DNA from: HXMU1420-2 sp017643305
Lineage (GTDB): Bacteria > Pseudomonadota > Alphaproteobacteria > Rhodobacterales > Rhodobacteraceae
Direction of reading: 5' to 3'
Assembly: GCA_965217135.1 (NCBI GenBank)
Contig: OZ244249.1
Span: forward strand, 620,001 to 684,000
DNA length: 64,000 nucleotides
Below the pieces are notes generated by a model. That model saw only the letters and a list, made by a program, of their open reading frames with translations, did not search any database and was not told the DNA's origin. The translations under genes were made by a program, and so were the position numbers. Positions 1-7,061 of the stretch are shown here, piece after piece. The first letter of the stretch is position 1. The number at the start of each line of letters is the position of its first letter.

Positions 1-276
1 CTGATCCAGATTGCAGGCCAGCAGATCCACTGGCAGCAGCCCACGCCACTGCAATTCGTGCAACACGGCCAACAGAGTATAGCTGTCCTTGCCGCCTGAC
101 AGGCAAACCAGCCATTTTGAGCGCTCAGCCCCCTTGCCCTCACCCCGGTCCACCATGCCATACTGTTCAATGGCCTCGCGCGTGTACCGCACAATCCGCT
201 TGCGCAGTTTCTTGAACTCCGTTGTGGTCGGAGCGCCGTTAAACAGCGGGTGAATTTCTTCGGTTTTATCGAGCAT
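1..276 (-). CDS. ttcA: tRNA 2-thiocytidine(32) synthetase TtcA, N-terminal part
   Basis: Cytoplasmic enzyme that thiolates cytidine 32 of some tRNAs. The visible N-terminus starts MLDKTEEIHPLF and reaches the PP-loop ATP-pyrophosphatase motif LSGGKDSYTL, followed by AVLHELQWRG, which is typical of TtcA. The CXXC cysteines that hold the Fe-S cluster lie beyond the left edge, so the gene is incomplete here. It is divergent from aphA. The start ATG (reverse strand, 274-276) is the natural one because about 60 residues of family-like sequence precede the PP-loop. MnmA-type or TilS PP-loop enzymes are less likely because of the HELQWRG context. Confidence 0.88.
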   Translation of the reverse strand, partial: MLDKTEEIHPLFNGAPTTTEFKKLRKRIVRYTREAIEQYGMVDRGEGKGAERSKWLVCLSGGKDSYTLLAVLHELQWRGLLPVDLLACNLDQ

Positions 277-407
277 GTCGCCCCTGTAGCCGAGCGGTGG
301 CGCACCGGCAAGCGTTGTGGGCTGTTAACCCCGATTCCATGGGATACAAAGGCGCTTTGCGGCGCTAACGTGATCCACAAATACAGCCTGAATTCGACGG
401 GGTCCCG

Positions 408-1439
408 ATGGAAACGATCTTTACAGAGAAACACGAATTGCGAAACGCCCGGACGGAGCTGTTTGCCGGCGAGCTCGTGGAACCCTTCGAACGCCCGTCG
501 CGCGCGCAGTTTGTCATCGACCGTGTGCGCGAGGTTGGGCTTGGCTCGGTGTCAGTGCCGGACGATTTCGGGATGGAACCCGTTCTGGCCGTACACGACG
601 CTGCCTTTGTCAAATTCCTACAAACCGCCTGGGATGACTGGGCCGCAACTGGCGCCAAGGGCGAAGCAATTCCCACCTGTTGGCCCGCCCGCCGCATGTC
701 CGCCCGCGTGCCCAACCATATAGATGGCAAGCTGGGCTACTATGCGCTGGCCTCCGAAACTTCGATCAGCCCCGGCACCTGGGAGGCCGCATATGCCGCT
801 GCCCAAACCGGACTGACCGGGGCGCAGCGGATACTGGGTGGGGCGAGAGCGGTGTTTTCCCTTTGCCGTCCACCGGGCCACCATGCGGCGCAGGACATGT
901 ACGGCGGATACTGCTTCCTGAATAACGCGGCCATCGCCGCACAGCACCTGCGCGAACATGGGGTGGAACGTGTCGCTATTCTGGATGTCGATTTCCATCA
1001 TGGCAACGGTACGCAGGACATCTTCTACAATCGCGCGGATGTCTATTTTGCTTCCATCCATGGTGACCCGATGGAGGCGTTCCCCCATTTTCTGGGCCAC
1101 CGAGAGGAAGCTGGCCAAGGTGCGGGCGAAGGCTGCAGCGTCAACTATCCACTGCCGCCCGGCACGCCATTTGACATCTGGCGTAGTGCACTGGCTGACG
1201 CGTTGGACCGGATTTCGCGTTTTGCCCCGCAGGCGCTGATCGTGTCACTTGGCGTAGACACCTTCGAAGCGGATCCGATCAGTTTCTTCCGCTTGAAATC
1301 AGACGATTTCACCACGTATGGCGCTGACATCGCCGCGCTGGGCCTGCCCACACTTTTCGTGATGGAAGGTGGCTATGCGATCAAAGAAATTGGCGAAAAC
1401 ACCGTGAACGTGCTCACCGGGTTCGAAAGCAGGGCCTAG
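408..1439 (+). CDS. aphA: acetylpolyamine amidohydrolase (class IIb HDAC-like)
   Basis: Zn-dependent deacetylase that removes acetyl groups from acetylated polyamines such as acetylputrescine and acetylspermidine. It is 343 aa, almost exactly the length of the Mycoplana ramosa enzyme. The key residues fall at the same numbers: H158/H159 in RPPGHHA, zinc ligands D195 and H197 in DVDFHHGNG, D284 in GVDTFEADP and Y323 in MEGGYA. The N-terminal lines (KHELRNARTELFAGELVEPFE) also match that subfamily rather than acetoin-utilisation AcuC. It stands alone between ttcA and a convergent hydratase gene. No polyamine transporter or acetyltransferase is next to it. Substrate preference among acetylpolyamines cannot be read from sequence. 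Confidence 0.93.
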   Translation: METIFTEKHELRNARTELFAGELVEPFERPSRAQFVIDRVREVGLGSVSVPDDFGMEPVLAVHDAAFVKFLQTAWDDWAATGAKGEAIPTCWPARRMSARVPNHIDGKLGYYALASETSISPGTWEAAYAAAQTGLTGAQRILGGARAVFSLCRPPGHHAAQDMYGGYCFLNNAAIAAQHLREHGVERVAILDVDFHHGNGTQDIFYNRADVYFASIHGDPMEAFPHFLGHREEAGQGAGEGCSVNYPLPPGTPFDIWRSALADALDRISRFAPQALIVSLGVDTFEADPISFFRLKSDDFTTYGADIAALGLPTLFVMEGGYAIKEIGENTVNVLTGFESRA

Positions 1440-1446
1440 TCCGCCG

Positions 1447-2223
1447 CTATTCAAAACGTACGGTGAGTGACTTACCCATCACCCCGCCATAGCGACCGGT
1501 CCATTCTTCCCCGGGTTCTATGCGCCAGGCATCGGTCAGCGTGCCGGTTGAAACCAGTTCCCCGGCCTGTACGGCCTGATCCGGGTCCAGCATGTCAACC
1601 AGATGTGCCAGCACGTCCAGCGGGCCGTCCAGCGCATTGGCGCCCACACCGGTTTCCACCACCTCGTCCCCGCGCATCAGGTCCACGGGTACGTCCGTCA
1701 ACCCCTCCAGCACCTCAGGGGTTGCCGGAACCATTTCGCCGACCACCAGATTTACATGCAGCGCCTGTGCGGCAACGCTATCGATAATATCCATCTTCCA
1801 ATCCGGATAGATCGTTTGCACAATTTCGAACCCTGGCGCGACCCAGTCGATACACCCCGCCAGTGCCGCCCGGTCCATCCCCTGTTCCGGAGTTTTCGAC
1901 AGGCCCAGCACGATTTCCGGCTCAATCCGGGGCTGGAACGCGGTGACCAGTTTGACCGGCGCGGTGGGCGGGGTCAGGGTTTCCGCGCTGACCACCCCCC
2001 AGATCGGTCTGTTGACGCCGTAAACCTCCCAGATGGCCCGGTTGGTGAACCCAACCTTGAAGCCCACTCGCTGCCGTCCCTGCAGCGACCGCAGCCCGTT
2101 GGCGACCTCATATGCCTGAGCCAGGGAAATGCCGTCCGGATCAGACGACAAGGGCGTTATCGTTTGGTGCGTTTCAATCGCAGTATGGATTTTCTGTGCC
2201 AGCGCGTTGATATCTTGAGCCAT
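1447..2223 (-). CDS. 2-keto-4-pentenoate hydratase / 2-oxohepta-3-ene-1,7-dioate hydratase family protein
   Basis: Fumarylacetoacetase-C superfamily hydratase that adds water to 2-oxo-alkenoates in aromatic meta-cleavage routes, using a divalent metal. It is 258 aa. Family signatures are VGFKVGFTNRAIWE near residue 55, the acidic metal-binding stretch RIEPEIVLGL near 105 and DWVAPGFEIVQ near 130. I chose the ATG at 2223 because GGAGG lies 6 nt upstream; a TTG five codons earlier lacks that support. It lies 234 bp downstream of hpaH on the same strand and is a diverged paralogue of it. A 4-oxalocrotonate decarboxylase role (same fold) is possible. No ring-cleavage dioxygenase is nearby to fix the substrate. 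Confidence 0.8.
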   Translation of the reverse strand: MAQDINALAQKIHTAIETHQTITPLSSDPDGISLAQAYEVANGLRSLQGRQRVGFKVGFTNRAIWEVYGVNRPIWGVVSAETLTPPTAPVKLVTAFQPRIEPEIVLGLSKTPEQGMDRAALAGCIDWVAPGFEIVQTIYPDWKMDIIDSVAAQALHVNLVVGEMVPATPEVLEGLTDVPVDLMRGDEVVETGVGANALDGPLDVLAHLVDMLDPDQAVQAGELVSTGTLTDAWRIEPGEEWTGRYGGVMGKSLTVRFE

Positions 2224-2457
2224 CTCAGCCTCCGTCAATGAAAAGGAACCGGCAGATCACCGGTTGAAATTTGGCAATTCTTCGGTCCGGGTCCAATCCC
2301 ATATCCCCAGATCGCGTTCATCACGTCGAGGCGATTTAACGTGATCCGCTCAATCCGCCCGTTTTTTTACAATCGACCGTTTTCATACGCCCCTCCCTTT
2401 CGGCGCAACGGATCAAGGAGGCCGGGGCTTGATCAGCCTGCTCAGGTCGCAGCACGC

Positions 2458-3264
2458 TCAGCCAAACCGGATATCCACCGCCCCGAACGGCCCGAAATCC
2501 GCGTTGATCTCACACCCCGGCGGGCATTCGATCGGCCGGATGAACGACCCCGAAAGGATCACCTGCCCGGCTTCGATCTTCTGCCCGTAGGTCCCCATCC
2601 GCCGGGCCAGCCAGACCACGCTTTCAACCGGGTCATTGAGCACACCCGCGCCAAGACCGGTTTCTTCCACATTGCCGTCCCGCTTCACGATAGCCCCGGC
2701 CCAGCGCAAATCCACATCGCCCGGCGCATGCCGTTCGGCGCCCAGCACGATGCCGGCATTGGCGGCGTTGTCCGAAATTGTGTCGAAGATCATCCGGGTC
2801 TTTCCGGTCTTCGGATCGGCCCGCAAAATCCGCGTGTCGAGGATTTCGAGGCTGGGCGTGACGTAATCAGTCGCTGCCAGCACATCGTCGCGCGTGACGT
2901 CCTCACTGCCCAGCGCGTTTTTCATGACAAAGGCAATCTCCGCTTCTACTCGCGGCTGGATGAACCGCCCGGCAGGAACGGTGGCGCCAGTTTCAAACCA
3001 CATGTCATCGAACAATACGCCGCTATCAGGGATGTCGATGCCCAAGGCCATCTGCATCGCGCGCGAGGTCAGACCGATCTTCCAGCCGATCACCTTGCGC
3101 CCCTGCGCCAGCTTGGCCTCAATCAGCCGGGACTGGATGGCGTAGCAATCATCCATGTCCATCTCTGGAAACCGCAGGGACATAAGCCCGATTTGTACGC
3201 CAGAGGTTTCGGCTGCCAACAAATCGGCGGCGGCGGCGGCGTGGTCGTAAGGGGAAAGCTGCAT
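2458..3264 (-). CDS. hpaH: 2-oxo-hept-4-ene-1,7-dioate hydratase HpaH
   Basis: Hydratase of the homoprotocatechuate (4-hydroxyphenylacetate) meta-cleavage pathway, converting 2-oxo-hept-4-ene-1,7-dioate to 4-hydroxy-2-oxoheptanedioate. The chosen start (ATG at 3264, AAAGGA about 8 nt upstream) gives 268 aa, the usual HpaH/HpcG length. Family residues are visible in GWKIGLTSRAMQ, GVLFDDMWF, RVEAEIAFVM (acidic metal ligands) and YVTPSLEILDTRI. It is the first gene of a two-gene minus-strand unit with the hydratase at 1447-2223. The other hpa genes (HpaB, HpaD, HpaE, HpaF, HpaI) are absent from the window, so its partner enzymes are elsewhere or it serves another pathway. Confidence 0.85.
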   Translation of the reverse strand: MQLSPYDHAAAAADLLAAETSGVQIGLMSLRFPEMDMDDCYAIQSRLIEAKLAQGRKVIGWKIGLTSRAMQMALGIDIPDSGVLFDDMWFETGATVPAGRFIQPRVEAEIAFVMKNALGSEDVTRDDVLAATDYVTPSLEILDTRILRADPKTGKTRMIFDTISDNAANAGIVLGAERHAPGDVDLRWAGAIVKRDGNVEETGLGAGVLNDPVESVVWLARRMGTYGQKIEAGQVILSGSFIRPIECPPGCEINADFGPFGAVDIRFG

Positions 3265-3398
3265 CAAGCGGTCCTTTGGACTGGGCATTCGAGATGTAAT
3301 TCTGTGAACTTATGGCACGCCAAACTGCGCCTGCACAGGGTTGCCGCCTTGTCCTGCTAGCCGTGCAGCACCAATCGGGGCCCAAGGGAGGATCGCCC

Positions 3399-3980
3399 AT
3401 GCCAGGCAAGGATCTGGCGTCAGCGCTGATAGAACGGTTCGGGCAACAAGTGCCGGTTCCAGATACGCTGGCCGAGCACCCTGCGCTGGCAACTATGGCG
3501 GCTCGTGGCGCCTGCCGGTGGTTCGAAGATCGCGCGGTGCGCAAGGGCATATTGCGGGCACTCTATGCCATTGCTCTGGCCTCACCCTCAAAGAGCGACC
3601 TTCAGCGACGCCCCATTGTCATGGTCAGCGCGCCAGACCAGTTGAAGGCGCTCAAATCCCTGCTGTCGGAACATGTCTTTGCACTTGAAGGGTTGGCTGT
3701 GGGCTATCCGCAATTTCTTACGCGCCGGATCTCCATGCGCATGCCGCTGGACGCAGCCCTGCATGCAGACCGCTAAATATAGCCTGAACTGGAAAAGACG
3801 ATACGCGGCTATGATGCCGCCCGTCACGCGCATCGCCCGGCCACGTCCCAGCGCCAGCCGGACCTGTTCGGCTCGGCAGACCCCTACACCTGGTCAGATG
3901 ACAAAACCCGACAATACAGCCAACCCGAACGTGCAGATTTCGGCGCCTTTGTCCGATCCAGAGGGTTCGACCTCACCTGA
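3399..3980 (+). pseudogene. nitroreductase family protein, degenerate (internal deletion and two stops)
   Basis: Remnant of an FMN-dependent nitroreductase. A good ribosome site (GGGAGG) precedes ATG 3399 and the N-terminus is intact (HPALATMAARGACRWFEDR, then ALASPSKSDLQRRPIVMV). After LKSLLSEHV the sequence jumps directly to FALEGLAVGYP, so the usual central region of roughly 80-90 residues (FMN and dimer part) is missing. In the same frame LHADR is followed by TAA (3774) and TAG (3780), after which LEKTIRGYDAAR, TWSDDKTRQYSQPERADFG and FVRSRGFDL continue to a final TGA at 3978. The reading frame is kept throughout, so this looks like deletion plus nonsense mutation. The product would be non-functional. 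Confidence 0.8.
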
Positions 3981-4016
3981 CGGTCGCTATGCCCAAAGAG
4001 GGCAGGCCGGGTCGCT

Positions 4017-4430
4017 TCAGGGATCCGGCTTTGGCGCCATGGCATAGTCCACGTCGGTCACATGTTCCAACCAGGTTGCAGCGGATCCGTCCTTGGCTTC
4101 CTGCATGGCGATATGAACCATGGCTGTCTCAGGCCCAGCGCCGTGCCAATGCTCCGCATGCGGAGGGATCCAGACCGTGTCACCCGCGCGGATGACACGC
4201 GGGGCTTCGCCACGCATGCATACCAGCCCGGCCCCATCGGTCACATGCAGGGTCTGGCCGTACGGATGCAAATGCCACGCTGTCCGCGCGCAAGGCTCAA
4301 ACGCCACTCGCAATGCATGAATCCGTGCCGGATCTGGTGCATCTATGATGGGGTCCTGCCACACCGTGCCAGTGAAGGTTGCCTCTGGCGCCTTGCGGCT
4401 GGGGCGGCTGCCCGCTGGAAAAATCTGCAT
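4017..4430 (-). CDS. small cupin-domain protein
   Basis: Single-domain cupin of 137 aa. The two metal-binding cupin motifs are visible: WHLHPYGQTLHVTDGAG with G(X)5HXH-like histidines near residue 55, and GDTVWIPPHAEHWHGAG with the second histidine near residue 92. It resembles the stand-alone cupins found next to carboxymuconolactone decarboxylases and oxidoreductases. The reaction is unknown. AAGGAGGG precedes the start. It lies 18 bp downstream of the OYE gene on the same strand, so the two are probably co-transcribed, and it may process or sense the same metabolite. Confidence 0.8.
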   Translation of the reverse strand: MQIFPAGSRPSRKAPEATFTGTVWQDPIIDAPDPARIHALRVAFEPCARTAWHLHPYGQTLHVTDGAGLVCMRGEAPRVIRAGDTVWIPPHAEHWHGAGPETAMVHIAMQEAKDGSAATWLEHVTDVDYAMAPKPDP

Positions 4431-4448
4431 CTTATTCCCTCCTTCGGA

Positions 4449-5585
4449 TCAATCGCTCAGTGCCTGAATGCTGGGCTCCCGACGCGTAAGCCACCAACCA
4501 TATTGCTCTGGCCAGTCATCGTAATCGTTCACACCCATCGCATAGGCCTGGTGCCGGACCCAGAACGGATCGAACAGTGCCTGCCGCCCAAGTGCGATCA
4601 GGTCCGCCTGTCCGGATTGCAGCGCTTCTTCCGCCTGTGGCCCGTCCAGGATCATGCCAACGCCCTGTGTCGCAATCCCAGCCTCGGCTCGGATATGCGC
4701 GGCATAGTCCAGCTGGTACCCTTTTGGCAAAGTGCGCCCGGCGCTCACCTTGGTGCGGCCCTGGTTGCCGCCCGAGGAACAGTCGATCACATCAACCCCG
4801 ACTGCCTTCAGCTCCCGGGCCAACACCACACTGTCTTCCAGCTCCCACCCACCGGGGAACCCATCCACCGACGACACCCGGAAGAACAGTGGCTTGCCTG
4901 CGGGCCAGACCGCGCGCACGGCCTCTGCCAGCTCGATCGCCAGTCGCATACGGCCTGTCCTGTCGCCGCCATATTCATCGCTGCGCGTGTTTGATGCTGG
5001 CGACAGGAAGCTTTGCAGCAAATAGCCATGTGCGCCATGCAGCTCGACAAAATCGCAGCCAAGCGTGTCTGCCCGAACAGCCGCCGCGACGAATGCTTCG
5101 GTCAGTTCCGCAATGTCTGCCGCGCTCATCTCCCGCGGCATCAGCCACCCCTCATCGACCGGCAGGGCGCTTGCCCCATTGATCGGCCAGGGCGTGTCAC
5201 CCAGAGCAAAATCCGCCTCCGCCAGCGGACCATTGCCACGCCAGGGGCGCTGCATGGATGCCTTGCGCCCGGCATGTCCCAGCTGGATGCCCGCCAGCGC
5301 GCCGTTGTCCTTCATGAAATCCACCATGGGCTTCAGCGCGGCAGCATGATCATCTGACCAGATACCCAGGTCCCCATGGGTGATCCGGCCTTCGGGCAGA
5401 ATCGCCGTTGCCTCGATCATCACTGCGCCGAACCCGCCATTCACAAAGCCACCCAGATGCACCATATGCCAAGTGTTGGCGATGCCGTTATGCGCAGAAT
5501 ATTGGCACATCGGCGATACCGTGCATCGGTTGGGAAACACGGTGTCGCGGATCTGAAAGGGTGAAAACAACATCGTTTCTGGCAT
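4449..5585 (-). CDS. NADH:flavin oxidoreductase, Old Yellow Enzyme family (YqjM/XenA-like)
   Basis: FMN-dependent ene-reductase that reduces activated C=C bonds. At 378 aa it is full length. Motifs are FPNRCTVSPMCQYSA at the N-terminus (the Cys near residue 26 is the redox-tuning Cys of the thermophilic-like/YqjM class), GIQLGHAGRKAS near 100, the substrate-binding pair in VELHGAHGYLLQSFLSP near 185, and NTRSDEYGG. GGAGGAG precedes the ATG at 5585. It forms a unit with the cupin and is divergent from the molybdenum hydroxylase genes, with a perfect dyad in the shared promoter region. The physiological substrate is unknown; the neighbours suggest an aromatic or heterocyclic compound. Confidence 0.9.
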   Translation of the reverse strand: MPETMLFSPFQIRDTVFPNRCTVSPMCQYSAHNGIANTWHMVHLGGFVNGGFGAVMIEATAILPEGRITHGDLGIWSDDHAAALKPMVDFMKDNGALAGIQLGHAGRKASMQRPWRGNGPLAEADFALGDTPWPINGASALPVDEGWLMPREMSAADIAELTEAFVAAAVRADTLGCDFVELHGAHGYLLQSFLSPASNTRSDEYGGDRTGRMRLAIELAEAVRAVWPAGKPLFFRVSSVDGFPGGWELEDSVVLARELKAVGVDVIDCSSGGNQGRTKVSAGRTLPKGYQLDYAAHIRAEAGIATQGVGMILDGPQAEEALQSGQADLIALGRQALFDPFWVRHQAYAMGVNDYDDWPEQYGWWLTRREPSIQALSD

Positions 5586-5673
5586 GAAGCGGCTCCTCCT
5601 CTGGTTTGTCGGGACGCTGGCAAGTCACGCGGCGCTTGGCAAGAGTGAACGAATCCGATTGCCCCTGTCGCTT

Positions 5674-5698
5674 GGTTCTGAGACAGTCTCTCAGAACC
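5674..5698. promoter_or_regulatory. perfect 25-bp dyad, candidate operator
   Basis: Ten-base arms GGTTCTGAGA and TCTCAGAACC are exact reverse complements around a 5-nt centre. The dyad lies in the 135-bp divergent region between the OYE gene (minus) and the molybdenum hydroxylase operon (plus), 22 bp before the latter's ATG. The size and symmetry suit a dimeric repressor such as a TetR- or GntR-type protein. No regulator gene adjoins it, so the protein is unknown. If transcribed it would also form a hairpin, so a leader structure is the alternative. Confidence 0.6.
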
Positions 5699-5720
5699 TA
5701 CCCAAAGGCGAGGAGCACGC

Positions 5721-6578
5721 ATGCAGTATCACACGCCAGCCACCTTCGAAGACGCCGCCAAGATCGCGCTCGACGCACAGGGTGTTACCCGGTTTTTGGC
5801 CGGGGGCACCGATGTCTTGGTTCAGTTGCGGTCAGATCTGGTGGAACCCGACACGCTGATCGACGTCAAAAAAATCGAAGGAACTAACAACATTACCAAG
5901 AACGCCAATGGCAGCTGGACCCTTGGGGTTGCGGTGTCGGGCGCTGAAATGTCCGAACATCCTGAGCTGGGCGGCGACTGGCCCGGCCTGGTCGAAGCGA
6001 TGGACCTGATCGGATCGACCCAGGTACAGGGGCGCGCAACTCTGACTGGCAACCTCTGCAACGGCTCACCTGCCGCCGACAGCGTGCCCGTGATGTTTGC
6101 AACTGGTGCGACTGTGTCTGTGACCGGACCCGATGGCACCCGCGAAGTTGCGGTCGAAGACATTCCGGCCGGACCCGGCAAAACCAATCTTGCCAAGGGC
6201 GAACTCGTGTCGGCCATACATATTCCGGCGCGGGGGCAGGGCGGCGGCGACGCCTACCTGCGGTTCATCCCGCGCACGGAAATGGACATCGCGGTTGTTG
6301 GTTGCGGAGTGAATCTGCGCGTCGATGGCGACACCATCACTGAAGCGCGCATTGCACTGGGGGCCGTGGCGCCCACTGTCGTTTTGGTCCCTGACGCCGC
6401 TGCTGCAATCGTTGGAACAAAGCTCGATGACGCTGCGCTGGATGCGCTGGCGGCGGCGGCTTCCGCCGCCTGCAACCCGATCGATGACAAACGCGGAACC
6501 GTAGAATTCCGCACCCACGTGGCCGGTGTGCTCGCAAAGCGGGCGGCCAAGATCGCCTATGATCGGGCAAAGGGATAA
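5721..6578 (+). CDS. molybdenum hydroxylase, FAD-binding medium subunit (CoxM-like)
   Basis: 285-aa FAD subunit of a xanthine dehydrogenase/CO dehydrogenase-family enzyme; it passes electrons from the Fe-S subunit to the acceptor. The N-terminal FAD-binding PCMH signature FLAGGTDVLVQLRSDL lies near residue 26 and TLTGNLCNGSPAADSVPVM near residue 108. The C-terminal CO-dehydrogenase flavoprotein domain ends the protein. GAGGAG precedes ATG. The order M-S-L with gaps of 3 and -1 bp shows one operon. Sequence supports the subunit role strongly, but not CO oxidation. Confidence 0.9.
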   Translation: MQYHTPATFEDAAKIALDAQGVTRFLAGGTDVLVQLRSDLVEPDTLIDVKKIEGTNNITKNANGSWTLGVAVSGAEMSEHPELGGDWPGLVEAMDLIGSTQVQGRATLTGNLCNGSPAADSVPVMFATGATVSVTGPDGTREVAVEDIPAGPGKTNLAKGELVSAIHIPARGQGGGDAYLRFIPRTEMDIAVVGCGVNLRVDGDTITEARIALGAVAPTVVLVPDAAAAIVGTKLDDAALDALAAAASAACNPIDDKRGTVEFRTHVAGVLAKRAAKIAYDRAKG

Positions 6579-6581
6579 CCC

Positions 6582-7061
6582 ATGAGCAAGATACACGTTA
6601 CCACCACCATCAATGAGGATGAGGTCGAATTCCTCTGTGATCCGCGGGAAAGCCTGCTTGATGTGCTGCGCGACCGGCTTAGCCTGACCGGAGCCAAGGA
6701 AGGCTGCGGCACCGGTGATTGCGGGGCCTGTACGGTCACCGTCGATGGGCGGCTCGTCTGCGCCTGTCTGATGCTGGGCGCCGAAGCCGAAGGCAAATCC
6801 ATCGGCACCGTCGAAGGCATTGCTACGGACGAAGAACTGCATCCGCTGCAGCAAAAGTTCATTGAATACGCAGCCCTGCAATGCGGGATCTGTACACCGG
6901 GTATTCTGGTTGCCGCGAAGAACCTGTTGGAGCGCAACCCTGATCCGACCGAAATTGAAGTTCGCTACTGGCTGGCCGGCAACCTCTGCCGGTGCACCGG
7001 TTATGACAAGATCATTCGCGCCGTAATGGACACGGCAGCAGAAATGCGGGAGGCGTCGTAA
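6582..7061 (+). CDS. molybdenum hydroxylase, [2Fe-2S] small subunit (CoxS-like)
   Basis: 159-aa protein carrying two [2Fe-2S] clusters. The plant-ferredoxin-type cluster ligands are in EGCGTGDCGACTVTVDG (residues about 45-60) with the fourth Cys in VCAC; the helical-bundle cluster is formed by LQCGICTPG near 105 and NLCRCTGYDKI near 145. All eight cysteines are present. It moves electrons from the molybdenum centre to the FAD subunit. Its stop codon shares a base with the start of the large-subunit gene, indicating coupled translation. Confidence 0.95.
   Translation: MSKIHVTTTINEDEVEFLCDPRESLLDVLRDRLSLTGAKEGCGTGDCGACTVTVDGRLVCACLMLGAEAEGKSIGTVEGIATDEELHPLQQKFIEYAALQCGICTPGILVAAKNLLERNPDPTEIEVRYWLAGNLCRCTGYDKIIRAVMDTAAEMREAS

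Noticed and set aside
283..345. tRNA-like string (GTAGCCGAGCGGTGGC ... GGGCTGTTAACCCC)
   Set aside because: A D-arm-like and a GTT-anticodon-like stem can be drawn, but there is no TTCGANNC T-loop, no matching acceptor stem and no CCA-type end.
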